Of a DNA stretch of 64,000 nucleotides, positions 14,131-28,300 are shown piece by piece. A program made the translations under genes and the position numbers. The notes under the pieces were generated by a model. The model was not told where the DNA came from and searched no databases. It worked only from the letters and a program-made list of their open reading frames with translations. Location: NCBI RefSeq assembly GCF_031877795.1, contig NC_133939.1, positions 9,591,698-9,655,697 on the forward strand. The letters are read 5' to 3'. The first letter of the stretch is position 1. Each line of letters begins with the position of its first letter. This DNA comes from Strix aluco (taxonomy: Eukaryota; Chordata; Aves; Strigiformes; Strigidae).

Positions 14131-17100
14131 ACTCAAGGTTGCATTGAAGACCTTTGGTAAAACAAGAAATTGAAGCTGGGTATCATGAATCTAGCTTTGC
14201 CTTCTAGCAGTCACCCATCTCTCTGAAAACAAAAACTACCGTAAACCGAGGATTCAAATAATAGTTCCGGTGAAAAAAAAATTGAAAAAAAAAAGTGGCA
14301 ACAATGGATTTATTCAGAAACATGGGAATACATAGGCTTTCTACCTCAACTTCTTACACCAAATAGTGTTTATAAAGAATCTACATGGGACAACTTACAC
14401 AAACAGAATATACTATACACCTGTTGAAATCTGTATTAGAAACTCACTTTGTCCTATCAGAGACTTTACTGCGACAAGCAAAGTAAATATATGTAGCTCT
14501 AAACATAAAAAAATGGGTTTTTTTAACTACCTTTAAACCCATGGAGTATAATGCCTCAGATTTAAATATAGCCCACACACCAGAAATGTGTGGCACGCTA
14601 TTTGCGAATGCATCATACCCTCAGACTCAGGTCGTTAAGGATCTGGTCTATCTGGTGTCACGCAAGATGGCAAGAAATTCCTATTAACTTGAAAGACACA
14701 ATAAGGGATCCTTAAAATTGCAAAGGCTCAATTTTAGACTGCAGTCAAATATTTAAATGTATAATTCAGAGGTGAGGATGGAGGGTACAACTAAGCACAC
14801 AATCCAGACCTAAATACTGCTCATTGGAACTATTATGCAACATATTTTATTCTTATTACTCTCTTAACTACAAACTACTTAACTACAATGACCATTTTGC
14901 TCCATAGTCCATTAATATGGGTCAGACAATGCAAAATACTCAGTCACATTTTAATATAGATATCTAGGGTATGTGAAAGAGGTCATCTTTTAAACTACCT
15001 TTCTTTCTCCACTGGTTAAAGAGGAGTCTAGAGGACTCAAACTGAGTAGATAACTATATTTTGGAGAGCCAAAGTGAGGCTATTGATCATACTGGTTGGG
15101 TTATTTACATTTTCAGTTTTTCACAAATAGGCAGCACTCTCAAACTAACAGGCAAAGAGCTTCAACACATTTTCACAAAAAAACCCAGGGTTGGTTTGTG
15201 AAGGAATAGAATAACATATAAATAGATGAATAAGGGCTCCATTATACAGAGATATATATTCCACCTATGAAAGGTTAACACAAAAATCTGCTGTTTCATA
15301 CTGCCACTGCTATTTCTCTTCTTGCATTGAATATGTATTCTATAGGCATACTATGAACACCACAACTCATAAATTATTTGAATGTAAATAGATTTATAGT
15401 AAGACAAGAAGGTTACTATATCTGCATTGAATTTTGTATATATTTATATTCTGGTTGGCACAGCCATAAGCAAACACTAGTCTAAATTATTTAAGGCAAT
15501 CTCTCTCTGAGTCTTGAACATTTAAAAGTTATTAGTATGTATTAGAACTTTAAATTAATGCAAAGTTTACCTATCAGCACAGCCTTTAAAAAATGTTTTG
15601 TTCTATGCTCTTTTATATGAAATTCACTTCAATTTGCTTCTGAGTGCAGTGCTTCCAGCTCTCACTGTTTTAAATGCCAAAGATTTTATTTGAATAAAAG
15701 ATAAGTGAGGAATGGAAATTAACTTAAACCTGCCTAACATCTACATTATGTTAGAGTTCTTGGTCTCTTCTTGTCTTACTGTTATGGCTATAAAATGTTT
15801 TTTACAAGAACATGAACGTGCTCAGTTGTTCATGAAACACCCCTTTTAGGCACAAAGATCTGTGCCCTATGCAGCTATAAGTACAGCATGGAAGCAGCTA
15901 GCTATCATGAGATTTTTGTTCTTGTGCTGGCCCTGCTGCTGTGATCCTGGGGAAGCCAACTAGCCTCAATATCCCCAACCACATAATATAAATGGAACTA
16001 CCTTGAAAATACTTTAATTTCCACCAATGAAAAATTACAACATCGGAATGAACGTTAGTATTTGTCACTCTTTCACATGAATCGACCTGTCTGAAAGATC
16101 CTTACTTTGATGGTGGGCTGCAGAGGATATAATAACGGGATAATACTACTCAAGATTTGGGCTACAAAGGGCTTGATGCTGGAAACACTGGTGTTCATAA
16201 AGCATTGGAGTAAATTATTTAAAAAATAACAACAGTTACAGTGGTATAATTTGTTTTCATTGATTTAAACAACTTCCTGAAGAAGCAAATTTCATGTAAC
16301 AGTTCCCACAAACCACTCTATCCCTTTTCCAGACATCTAAGCTATAAGTACAGCTTATAAACAGCAGTAATAGGGTTAAAGGATTCCTGCCTAGTTCCTT
16401 GCAGGCAAGTTTAATTCATCCTACTAAGCATCTGAGTAATAGCAGCAACACATTTTAATAATTTATGTGTTTGTGTGTGGCTCCATGCAACCCTGTTTTA
16501 GCTCATTTCCTTACTCCTAAAAATACGCAGTTGTCTCCTGTTTAGCATTTGACTTATCCCCAAAATGATTATGTTTATTTTTGTCCTGAAAAATTAGAGT
16601 GGTTTTTTTTTATGAATTCTTTTAAACTTTGCTCTCTCAGAAATATAATCTGACAAGAGAGTTTTGTACATCTGTATCATGCTCATCTTTTAGTTCTCCA
16701 GACTCAGTGTTTGACAGCTGGATCATTCTTATCCAGAGAAACATTCTGAAAATGCAGACACGTCTGGCGCCAGGTGCACTGTGGTTACTGAATCCCAGAA
16801 TCACTGGGGTGGCATGCAGGACGTTCAATTATTCTAACATGATCTCTTGCTGTTCTTGGATTCCAGTTGGAAAAGTCTAGCAGGCTTGTTTGAGCAATGC
16901 TCACATACTGCTTTCTTACTTAAACATCTTTCTTTTTCCTGGTCCTTGAAATAAGCTGGAAAAATCCATCACATCCCATTATTTATTAACAATTAAGAAT
17001 ATAGCCAGGAACTGCAGGTATTTAAAAAAAAAAAAAAAGTTTCTAGTTTGAATATCTTTAAAATTAATTACAGTACAGAACAACAGACCACATCACTGGC

Positions 17101-20100
17101 AGGTGATCATGGTGTTTTATTCTTTTAATCTCTCGGGCACCTTAGCTATTTATTTACAGCAAACACCAAAAAGTGTTTGTCTAGCAAAAGCCAATCAGTT
17201 CTTCATCAGAGCCACTGTGCTTTCGGGTTCATCAGATACTTAGAATTCAGCTCTCTAAAGTGAAAGTGTGAGTAAAATATGTCCCACTGAATGCTTGTTC
17301 ATTCTGTTCATCACCAAACTGCTAGCTCATACCTGCTGAAAATTCAGTGTACCTCAACGGACAGCCTTTGTGAATAAATTCCAAAACAATATGCTTCCAT
17401 GAAATAAACATTAGAATTCATGTAGGTAGGAAGCTCAAATATCAGAAAATTTTGATGTACCTCTGCCATCTCTACTTATGGATGCACTACATCTATCGTC
17501 AGTTTTTCAGGAAAAAAAAAAAAAAGCTGCTCATCTTTACTGATGTAAAATTCAGCAGAGTAGTTTGCCAAGTGGTGACCTCTTGTGCATCTTCAGAGAT
17601 CAGCTATCTGCAAAAGTATAAACTGCTCCAGACCAAGTTAACTTTGGTACAAGAGCACCCTGGGTTCTCAGCCTGATCTCATACTTAGTTTTGGAGTCAT
17701 TCCCACAAAATCAGTGGTACATGTAAGATCAGAATTAGAACCCCCATTCTTACAAGGAGAAAAAGTAATGAATTTCCCAGATTTTAAATGGAAACTGTAT
17801 TTGATATTAATGCATAGGGAGAAATCACTGACTTGCTGCAAAAATGCTTCCACAGAGCAAAGGTTGCTGTTTCATTAAAGAGACCTTTCTTTACATGGCA
17901 GCTCTCGCCCCCCAGACTTCAGCGTTCCATTGGCTAATACTGATACAGCTACAGCTAAGGGAAGAGCTGACAGAAAACTCTCATCCTGGAGCGGATGTGG
18001 TAAAGCCAGAGGGTAATTTGGACCATGGAATTTTTGCAAACAGATTATTTCCTTCTGTCATAAATAAACTCTTTATTTGCTTCCCTTTACTTAACGAAAA
18101 CAAAAACAGATGAAATAAAAATAAATTGAGACTTCTGTTATTTTTGGCATGTGTTTGAACTTAGAAATACTCAACTGGTAACCCAGGAGACAGACAGCAG
18201 ACATCTGTTAAATTCATGCAGTTGATATAAGGTAAGTAGTGACAATGTATGCTTCTTACACAACCCCATGAAACTATGCTCCAGACCTCTTCAGGGACCT
18301 TTTCAGTCCTCATGCACTTCAGGCCTGGGGTTATAAACAAGTAGGACACAAAGAACCAGTCGTGTAGGCTTGGAGAAGCCAACTGCCATACAAAGACCTA
18401 ATTTCACATAAGGACCGAACAGCCATCAGAAGGCACAGTGATGGGGCTGGAATTTAATGAAAGCCCACACTCAAAAGGGTCATAATTTAGTTGCTTGTTG
18501 CCAGAGATTTTTGTTAGTTGATTGCTTTGTCAAGAAGACAAATTTGCTAAAATTAATTGTTAATTTGTTTGTTTCAGCTTTTTACTAGGAACAGGCTTTT
18601 CATTTGAGAAAAAGAGACTGTGAAGTCTATCCAAAGGTCTGGAAAAATCAGCTTTTGCCCTGAGAATGATTAATCCTATGCAGCTGTTCTCCTGGACTAT
18701 TTTCAAATGTGTTCAATAAACCTTTAAAGATTTGTTACAGAGTGGTGACAGAATTATTTTGCTTGACTAATTTCACATTTTCATGAACTGTGAAAGCCTA
18801 AAATTTGAGAGAAGATAGCTTGTACTGACTTGGATGATTAATAGGCAAGAAAGTTTTAAATGGAGAGAACCACCACCATAAGACACTAAACACCACCACT
18901 CTGTTACTCATCTGTGTTAGTTATTCCTGCCTCAAGAAGCTTATTCTCTAAGGACTGCTGCATACAGCTCATTGTCCTCAGAATCTGTAGATTTCCTATC
19001 TCATAGGTGCAAAATTGTGGACTTTTTTTACAGATGTTCATGATACTTGAAAGAAGGTAAAGAAAAAATACTGAATTAACCCATTTTCTTGATATCACAA
19101 TCTTTTTCAGCTTAGTTTAAACCCATCTTCCTGATTTTCAGTCATATTACTCCCAAAACAATTTCTAGATATTTTCGATTAATTTATCACACCTGTTTCA
19201 GCTGTTTCCTTCTGCTAAGCTAGGCCCTAATTCAAGAGGCCATTTCATTGTCTTTAAATTTAAACGTGTTCTTAAGCTTTGTGAAAATCAATTTGTCATG
19301 GAAGGAACATTAACAGTCCTAATTCAGAAATGGACATAAACCCTTGTTTAAACTCTTTCCTCATGAGGGATGTCTTCCTGATTCAGTACTTCTGTGTTAT
19401 AGTGTAACATTTTCAAGAGCACTCAAGGAATTTAGCAGACTAAGTGTTGTTCATTTGCAGGTTGGCATTTTTGAAAAATTAAGCTGTTGCTGAATAAGGC
19501 TGGATTTGGAAATGGTTTTGAAAAGCTTTTGCTGAATTGCAGCCTTATTCAGTTCATTTATTTCAGCACAGAAATCTGTAGTCCAAGTTTTTTATTTAAT
19601 TCCGATTCTCACATTTCTATTGGTAACCACCATAAGCCATCTGCTTCCACCTGCTTTGTCCCCTCCTTCCAAAACATAAACCTTCGCTTTATCCCTAAAG
19701 AATATTGTCTAGCAGGGGATAAAAAAAGCAGCATTTCTTTTAAACATTCCTTTAACTTGATGTCTTGGGACTGGGTTTCATCCTAACTGCTGAACGTCAC
19801 AGCTTCTCACTGATAATATCCTTCCTGTTGTGAAACAGCCAGCACTGCATGGCAACAGCCCAAAGAAGTTCTAACTACTGCACACCACTGCCAAGTGCTG
19901 TCTCCTCAGTTCTGTATTCCTGCATCTCTGCCAGTACAATGTACCATCTTTCTTCTCCCTTTTATCCCACTTTCTACTGATGACCCTGTAAATAAGGCTA
20001 ATAACACCAAATTTTACCACAACAAACTGTATTCTTTTCCAGTTCAGAGTCAGTGGTTGTTGCAGTTCTTCACATCCATCACTTTTACTATGCTTTCCCA

Positions 20101-23100
20101 AATATTTCTCTCCTTTTAGAAAGAAGATAAATTTACCTTAATTTTGTGCTGCTTTTCTTGCCTCAGATGCTTCTAGCTATCAGGACACAAGCAGAAAGTT
20201 ACCTTTGGATTTCACCTCAAATGTCTGTTTATTGAGCCTTTCACACCCCTACCCTGCAAACTCCATCAGCAAAACACAGCCAGTAAAGGATGTGTAGTGA
20301 GGAGGTGGCATTCAAACTGCCCCTGTAGCTCTGGAGAGAACAGTTTTGACATTTCTGCAACTTTTTACCATAAAGAGATTAAACTTTCTCATGTCCAAGC
20401 GTCTATAAACTTTCCTAATTGAAAAACCCCAGCAAAATGTAGGTCCTGGCACAATTCACTGGTGACTATACATGCTGTATGTCCTACCTTGTACCAGTCT
20501 AATGAATCTCCTGCACTTACAAGTCTTTCTTTTCACAAGCATCCTTAATTGCAGAAACATTTTATAACAACATATGTTTGATATCCAAGTTATCTACCTA
20601 ATAATTTATATGCTGGAAGATGCCACTATTATGCAATCAGAGATTGAAAAATTATTTCATGAGATGTAGATAACCAAAGAACAGGAATTCAAATGACAAA
20701 ATGCAGCTGTCTCAATAAGATTAGACCTTGAAAAATAATCATAGAAAAGTACTAGAGAACACACAGGTATGTTCAGCTCAAAAACTGATCATAGATATGT
20801 CCCACTGATCTCTTTACTCATTCCCAGAAAAGGATGAACAGTGCCTCATTTGTGATTTTTCCCTTAAAATGGAATTGCTATGTCTGTTTTGCAGCATCCT
20901 ATGAAAGAGTCCACTAAATATCAAACGCACATGGAAGATTAAATGGTTCTGGAAAACAAAGAAGAACAAAATTTTCCAGATGGTTACTTGATCAAAACCA
21001 TTCACCATTTTGCAATGCATTTAATCAAAAAATTAAAACAATTAAGAAATCATTACAACTGAAATAATTAATTATCCATAAAAAATACCTTGCATTTAAA
21101 TGTATTCAATTCTCTACATGTAATTAGAAAACTTTACAATTTTAAAATATCGCCATTCTAAATTACATTACTATATTTTTGGACATGAAATATGTTTCAT
21201 TTCCCCTCCCAAACACCTTCCTTTCTCATTTCTCTGGAATGACTTCAGGCTAGGATGAGTTGCCCTCTAGGTGTTCCCATTTCTTTACTGGCCTTTGGAG
21301 AGATGAATCATCTAAGTCAGACAAGATCTCAAGATGCATATACAACATCAATAGGAAGAGAATTTTAAAAAAAATGAAGCAAAACCTTTTTTTCTTACGT
21401 GATTCTCATTTCTCTAAATGGAACTGCAATCTTATTTCTCTACAGCAGTACAGCAAGTTCTTGGCATGGGACTCAGTTGCACTGCTTGAAAACCTTGTGG
21501 TTAAACAAGATTTCATCTGGCAATGTAGCAAGACTTACTCTGAATGCTGAGACTTAGTTCTAGTGTGATCCCACCATGAAATAAGAACTCCCAAAACAAA
21601 GAGCTGAACATTTAGGATAGCAATTTTTCAGCTATCAGGATTTAGAATATCCTGATGACACAACATTACTGACCGCTGAGTGGCGGTGTAAGGAAAACAA
21701 AGCCAAAAATAAACATAGTGAAAATCCATGTGGTCTTTCACTGAATCCATATCACCACAGAAACTACCTGAACATTCAAACAAAATATCCCCTTTAGGAG
21801 AGAAATGTTTGATGAACCGTACCGCATCCTGGCCACGTTAGCTGTTTACAGTATTTCATACATGAAACATTTAGTAAGGATTCTACATCTGTATCTCAAA
21901 TATATACCATGTTTCAGAGAGGATTAGAAAATCCTTAGGCTTCTTTAAAAAACTTCAGAGAAAGTTTGGGTTTTTCTGTGAGAATATATGGGACTTTGCC
22001 CTAAAAGCAGAAGGAATATAAATCTATTTGTCAGTAAGATGGATATTGTTAAAAGAAACAAAACCCCCACTGCATTCAATATGAAGTGAATATTCAGAAA
22101 AGAATGAAAATAAAACCTTTCTGAGAAAGGGTCTGGAATGGAGGAAAACCTACAAAATGTATTGTGACCTATACAGCTCTAATAATAATTGCCTAAAACA
22201 GTAACCTTCAGTTGCTTTCCAATAACACTGTGGAAAAAAAAAACCCAAAACAACAAGTTTTCTGAAACAGAGAACTCTATAAATACCTGAAACAGAGGGC
22301 AAACTTCAAGTAAAAAAAAAAAAAAAGTCAAAAGAAAAATTCAACCAAGCTAACAGGTAAGTACTTGCACTAAGATTGATTTATGAGATCCTGAAAAAGA
22401 CATAATGGGTTACCATTCATAATCTAGTAACAGCTGTCTACCTACCTTTTAAGATCAACAGAAGTCAGAAAGAAAAGAAAAACACACTGGGATGAAATCC
22501 TAGTGTTACCAAAAGGATTTCACATACATTCCTGATTCCTCAGCTACTGCACTTCCTTCTGCTCAGTAAATACACCGCTGTTTTGAGGAATATGAGGAAT
22601 ATTCCTCAGCAGCACAAGAGAAAGCTTTAAAAATTGCACATAAAAACTGAGAAAATGTTTCTTATTTGCAAGTAGCTAATTTGGAAAAAAAGTAAACTGG
22701 GAAAGTGAGGAAAAGATGTTGCATTGCATTGCACTGCATGCAGAAAGGTGATAACAGATGGCTGGGTGCAAGAGTCCATAGGCTAGAAAGATGAAAGCAA
22801 CACAGAAGTCTCTTTCAAGATACAGTATATCCGCACAAAAGATGAATGCTTCCTCCCTTTATGCTGCTTCTTAAGATGTGGTTTCATCTTCAGTTTAAAC
22901 CCATCTGAACCCACACTCATGTCTATGATCCTGCCCTTTTTTGTGTCACCCACCAGCAATCACTGGGACGTGGCAAGTCACCAACTTGCTGATACAGCTG
23001 ACAGTTAATTTGTTTTCTTCCTCTTCTGCTGCCTGCACAGCCACACAACTGCTAGCACCAACACAGGGAAGGCAGTGCACAATCATTTCTGTGGATGAGA

Positions 23101-23552
23101 GGAAAAGATTGGATTGCCCTTTTCAGCAGCAGCTACAGGCTCTTAGGGTGATTTATGGCAGTAAACCTGGGAAACTAAGATCGTAGAATAACCACATTTT
23201 TGTAATCTTTCCTATTACTCCGAATTATGAGAAACCTGAAACACCGAGATAGAAGAGCTGCAATAAAGTACACCACAAGCCACGTAGCATTAGGAGGCAG
23301 TCTTCCAAGACAGGCAGCTCAGTGCACTCACAAACTTTCTGTGCAAAAAGTGCTGAATATATGCTATATTTCACTCTTTGGAGTTAATTAAGCAACAGAC
23401 ATAACAGGACATGAATCATGATGTAATAATTTATGAATAGGGTGTTGTAAAATATGAAGCCAAATACAGAATATTGATGCAATTAGGCAAAAGTTAATAA
23501 CACCCAATTATCATAGCATAGCCTCTTAAGTGAAATTGAAAGAGGACACCAT

Positions 23553-23569
23553 AAAAAAAAAAAAAAAAA
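23553..23569 (+). repeat. A17 homopolymer
   Basis: Seventeen uninterrupted A residues, the longest homopolymer seen in the window. Similar A tracts of 13-16 bases lie at 9696-9708, 17024-17038, 22312-22326 and 60358-60373. No retroposed sequence or target-site duplication is evident beside them, so they are listed as simple repeats rather than SINE tails. Confidence 0.9.
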
Positions 23570-24160
23570 GAAAAACAGGAAAAATCCAAATATTTGTCAG
23601 TCTGCCTGAACGGGCTGTGCCAACACTGGGTATCTCCCCTCTGTAGTAACTGATGAGTTTGTGGCCTCTTGCCATATCCTATGATCTCTTCAGATCTTAT
23701 ACACTGAAATGGATCAATTTGAATAAGTTTGAATTATTTAACAGCAACGCATGATTTCACTCAGGGAAGAAAGTCTGAAGACACTGCCGCTGGCCTCAGT
23801 CCAAGCTGGATTCCTGACTTTATGTATGTACCTACAAACATGCCAGAAAAATACGGCAGTAACATGAAGTATACCAAAACAATTGCCCCATTTCCCGCTC
23901 CCCTACAATGCAGTTAAGGCCAGAAGCAGATGAGTAGAGAAGTTAAATACAGCTGTGGAAAAGGACAGATGAAAACCGTGTCTGGCCTGACCTGAGGGAT
24001 AGAGAATGATTTTTGAATTTCCTCTTTGATTTTGACTCACATCCAACAAGGGTGATCAGGCTGAAGGGATGAATTACACCCAAAACTTCAAAATCAGTTT
24101 ACACTTCTTGAACCATTGCTCAGCCAAATCCTTCCTGTGACGCAGGACAGACCATCAAAT

Positions 24161-25330
24161 CCACCATGCAGTTACCTGGGGAGGCCTTAACACCACCAAG
24201 CACATTACGGGGGCATCTGCATCCCCCCAGCTCAGCCTTTTGGGTTTGAGGGGCGGCCTCTCACCTCACTGGCACCACCACCATCGCCCCTGAGGAGAAG
24301 GCTGGCCCATTCCCACCTCAGGAATATCTGCTGTGTTACTCTTCACTGGGAAAACATGTATTTCTCTTCACCTTAAAAGCTGCATTTTCCTCCCTGGCAC
24401 ATATGTTACACAGTGACACTGCCCCTCTGCTGCCATTTGGCACTTCAGGGGGGCTCCCCCCAACTGGAGGTTTGTGTTTTGCAAGAGTCAGGCTCAACTT
24501 CTTTTCCCCCATCATCTGGACTGCCTGCCCCCCTCCCCACATAGACACAACTGAATCAAATCCCACCCTTCCTTCCTCCCTGCCTTTCTCCTCCACCAGC
24601 TTTCCCTCATCTGGAGAAAAAACAACTGCCCCTCAGGCAAGGGCAAGACACGTTTGAGGCCTGCAGCCCTGCAGCCCATGGCCCCTCAGGTCAGTGGCCC
24701 ACAAACACGTTTACCCTCCGGGTGCCAGCAGAGGACGGTCCCGCCATTACTGACCTGACCCTGCAGGCCGTGTGACAAGGGCCCTGCCACAGCGGCCAGG
24801 CAGGCATGGAGCCAGGCGGGCTGTGCCAGCAGGCAGGGAGAAGTCGACATGTGGGGGAATCCATTTCAACCCCTTTCCCAAATTGGATGTCTACACACTG
24901 AATCTATACAGCCTGCTTTCACCTTGCTGCAGTGTTAAACTTCATTGTGATTTGGTCACTACCACAGAGCCTCCCACTAATACCTCCAAAGACGAGGAGT
25001 TGTTTGTTAGGAAGTCTCCAGGCATGGCTTTCCTCTGACAGGCCCTGGGAGGCAGCACGCCAGAGACAGCTCCAGCAGGCCGGGGACAGCACCGCTGCGG
25101 GTTTGGCTCCTCCAGGCCACGTCGCCCCGCACCGCCGCCCCAGCGGCTCGGTGCCTCCGGCGCCTTGGCAGGCCCTGATTTCAGGCCATGACTCATCATT
25201 TCAGACATTTTCAACTGAAAGACTCATACAGACATGGCTGCCATACAGTTTGACATCGGCCAGTCTGTGTCACTCTGCCCTAGAGAATAGTCCCTGACTC
25301 TCTATTTTGTAGTCTAGAAATATACCCAAG
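24161..25330. other. GC-rich block with CpG-enriched core (about 25060-25170)
   Basis: Base composition changes sharply from AT-rich to GC-rich here and reverts after about 25300. The first half (24500-24610) is pyrimidine-rich. The second half contains a CpG-dense core around 25060-25170 followed by a perfect AP-1 type TGACTCA at 25189-25195. Open frames of 84-121 codons exist on both strands but overlap each other and show no domain, which is typical of GC-rich DNA with few stops. It could be a regulatory element or a first-exon/promoter region of a downstream gene, but no splice structure supports that. Confidence 0.4.
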
Positions 25331-28300
25331 GGGAAAAGGGCGCGAGGAACAGCTCACGTTTGTGATTGTGAGTGCCAATATAACAGACCTGTGAATAAGG
25401 CAAGTACAATCTAAAAACATACCTAGAGATGGGGATGTATGGAGTCCTTGTGGGACTTCACCCAGAGCCCTATCAACAGCTGTGATTGCCTGTGCCCAAG
25501 AAAGGGCCATGAGGGGAACAGACTGTCCTGCTCATGGAGGACATCTGAACAACATCGCCTGTGAGCAGAACAGGGGATGGGCGAGGGGATGCTGTTGCTG
25601 TCTGTAACCACACCACGGGAAGATGACACAGAAGAGCAGTCACTCTTTGGCCTAGAAACAAAGGGAGCGTAGACTGAATATGAATGCATTTTGTAAGCTT
25701 TAAAACAAGCACAGTTTTTAGTTTTTATGGAACAGCATTTTGCTATATGACATGGAGGCAGGAACTAGAAGTTCACCAGCAATGTAGCTCCATAAATTTA
25801 TGGGGTGGTGCCAAGATAGCTGAAGGCTTTACCTAGTGACTTACCACATTTCAGTGATTTTTTGGGTATCATCAAGTGAAAGAAACAAAATATAAAATGC
25901 AGAACTGAACAGAAACTTTAAGACAGAAAAGGCAAGATGTACTTAAGCTTATCCCCAAAGAGTTGAAGAATGGTCTTCTTTAAGAGGAAGTAAGGATAAT
26001 GGCAGCTTTTGTTTGGTTTTGCATTTCCTGATCTGTTTTAGATAGTGGTTATATCTGACTGGAAATAAATTAAATCATAACATGAGAGTGCTAATACAGA
26101 AGGGCAGGGAGCAACCAGGATTTCAGAGTCAAGCTTCGCTTGTAGCTGCTGTGGAGAGACGTATGATCACAAGCCCACCTCGGTCTGCTCCTGCCTCCCA
26201 CTGTGGCAGGCAGGAGTGAGCGCTCGCCAGCGAGCTTGCAGCCAGCTGGTATGCAGTGATTCACGGAGCATTGCTCCCCAAGCCCCCCCCTCATTGCCTC
26301 TGCTGAGCCAAACTTCATCTGGCCAAGCATATTTTCAATTTGTGCTGCTAACAAAGCATCGGGTAACCCTGCCAAGGTACTAAACCATATAACCTTCCTT
26401 TCTGAACAGACATGTGTCAGGCTGCCAAGCTGTAAGAACTAGGCATCTCCTGAGAACCTGTGTGCACAGAAGTCAGTCATACAGTATCTTGATACAGTGT
26501 CATTACTATAAATCCATTAGCATGGTAGGATCAGCCTCTGTAGGAACAATAAACTGATGCTTAATGGAAGCTACCCCAGCAATCCTTTGTAACCTCAAGT
26601 ACATCATCATCATGTTCACCAGCCATCCTTTTATCTTTCAAAGTACTTTTGGGGCACCAAAGCTTGGCGCACCTTTAGAAAAACTATTTTCACCAGTTAA
26701 TTCCTTGGAAATAGTGACTGCATATAAATACCTCTAAATGCAGGAGTGGCCAAGATTCCCTGGTGATTTGGTTACAACTATCAAATCATGGTTTATCAAA
26801 TTTACAGACTACAAAAAGACTGATGGGGTGATAGATAATGAGGGAGTACAGTGCAGTTGTCACTTGAAGAATTAGACCCATTCAAACACAATGCTGATGA
26901 AAAAGCCAAACAAAGTTAGGTATCAAAGAACAAGACATCAGGTTTTAATTATGAGAGAAGAGACTATTTCAGGAAGTAGCAGCTAAAAAACATGAGGGTC
27001 ACAATAGACATGCAGCTAAAATATGAGTTTTCAAAGCAATGTTGTGGCGAATGAAACAAAGAAGGAAAGACAGTGAAGGAAAGAAAGGATAATCTGTTCC
27101 TCACATCAATAATGAAGTGGGAGACAGGGCAGAGACAGATTTTTACCTGGCTGTAGACCACTGACTGACAAAATCAGTTTTAAGAGATGGTAGAATCTGG
27201 CACATAGAAAAAGACCTGTCCTTTATCAGAAGTTAGAGATGTTTCCTTACAATTTAAGATTTAATCATATGGTTAGATCATCAAAAATTGATCGAGTTGT
27301 TGCTCATTTCCAGTGCCTATGTATCAGCCTGGTAAGACAATACTGGGTGCTACATTGTTCTTACAAATTTCATACAAAAAGAACCACCAGTGGCTAGCAG
27401 CTTAAGGTACATAATTTTAGGTGGGGGAGAAAAACCTTAATTCTCAGCATTGTTATGCACAATTGGAACAAGCTATAATAAATGGTGAATGAGAAACATT
27501 TATTGTCTTCTAGCTAAGCATCTTAGTCCAATAGAAGGGTTTTGACTTGCTAAAGTAAGATGTTATGACCTTCTTCATAAAACTATTAGATTAAATGAGC
27601 TAACACTTTCTTCTAGACTTAAAAATCTGGGAAAACATCTAATTTCTTTTCCCTTTCAATTCCCATGTGGGTGCTATGGAAAAAACCTGTTCTCCAGAAA
27701 ATCTTCCATCATCATTTTCCTTCTCTTTACCAGCAAGGGCAAGCAGCACAGCTTGCCAAAGAAACACAATTTTTTTTTGCATTGCTTAATGTGTATTGCA
27801 GATAATGATGTTCTGGGACCTACTTGCTCTGCTTGTGCTGGAGAGACAGAGCAAACATCTGGCATAGGGACACTGGGAGAGCTACAGGTGGCCAAGAGCA
27901 GCTTCACTTGCCTAGAATTTCTTGAGTTAGGAACCACTGACAGCTGAAAATCTGCTTTGAGTTTGACAGAGGAACTCGGAGACATGTGCTGGCGCCACGT
28001 TTCCCATGCATTGCTTAGCAATTCCTATTAAGAGTGAAACTGGATTTTTGATCCAACTTAGCCTGCCAAGACATGTAGGTTTTGTGATTTGAAGAACCCA
28101 TCTCTTCAATTTATAAATTCTGGTTTATTTGCATTCTCCTTACCATTCCACACCTCTTCTGCTAATAGAGGAAGTAGCACTTCCAGACAATCCTGGAGGC
28201 AACAAGTTTTGTACTGCTTTCTTGCAGAAAAGGATTAGAGCAAAGGAGTGTCTCCAGAACAAAAGAAAACAAATAATTGTGAAATAACTTGTACATTCCA

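Larger units (their letters stand above)
1..24160. other. AT-rich non-coding DNA, no gene recognised
   Basis: The stretch is uniformly AT-rich with frequent stops in all frames. Open frames are at most about 100 codons, overlap on both strands and match no family I recognise. Content worth noting: a TA/CA microsatellite at 331-399, short hairpins at 7885-7906 and 14093-14130, and A tracts at 9696-9708, 17024-17038, 17512-17525, 22312-22326 and 23553-23569. It lies downstream of SPSB4. By vertebrate synteny PXYLP1 might be expected on this side, but none of its exons could be identified. Confidence 0.7.

Noticed and set aside
24161..25330. PXYLP1 promoter or first exon
   Set aside because: Gene order in other vertebrates makes it possible, but no PXYLP1 coding sequence or donor site could be identified, so it is reported only as a GC-rich block.
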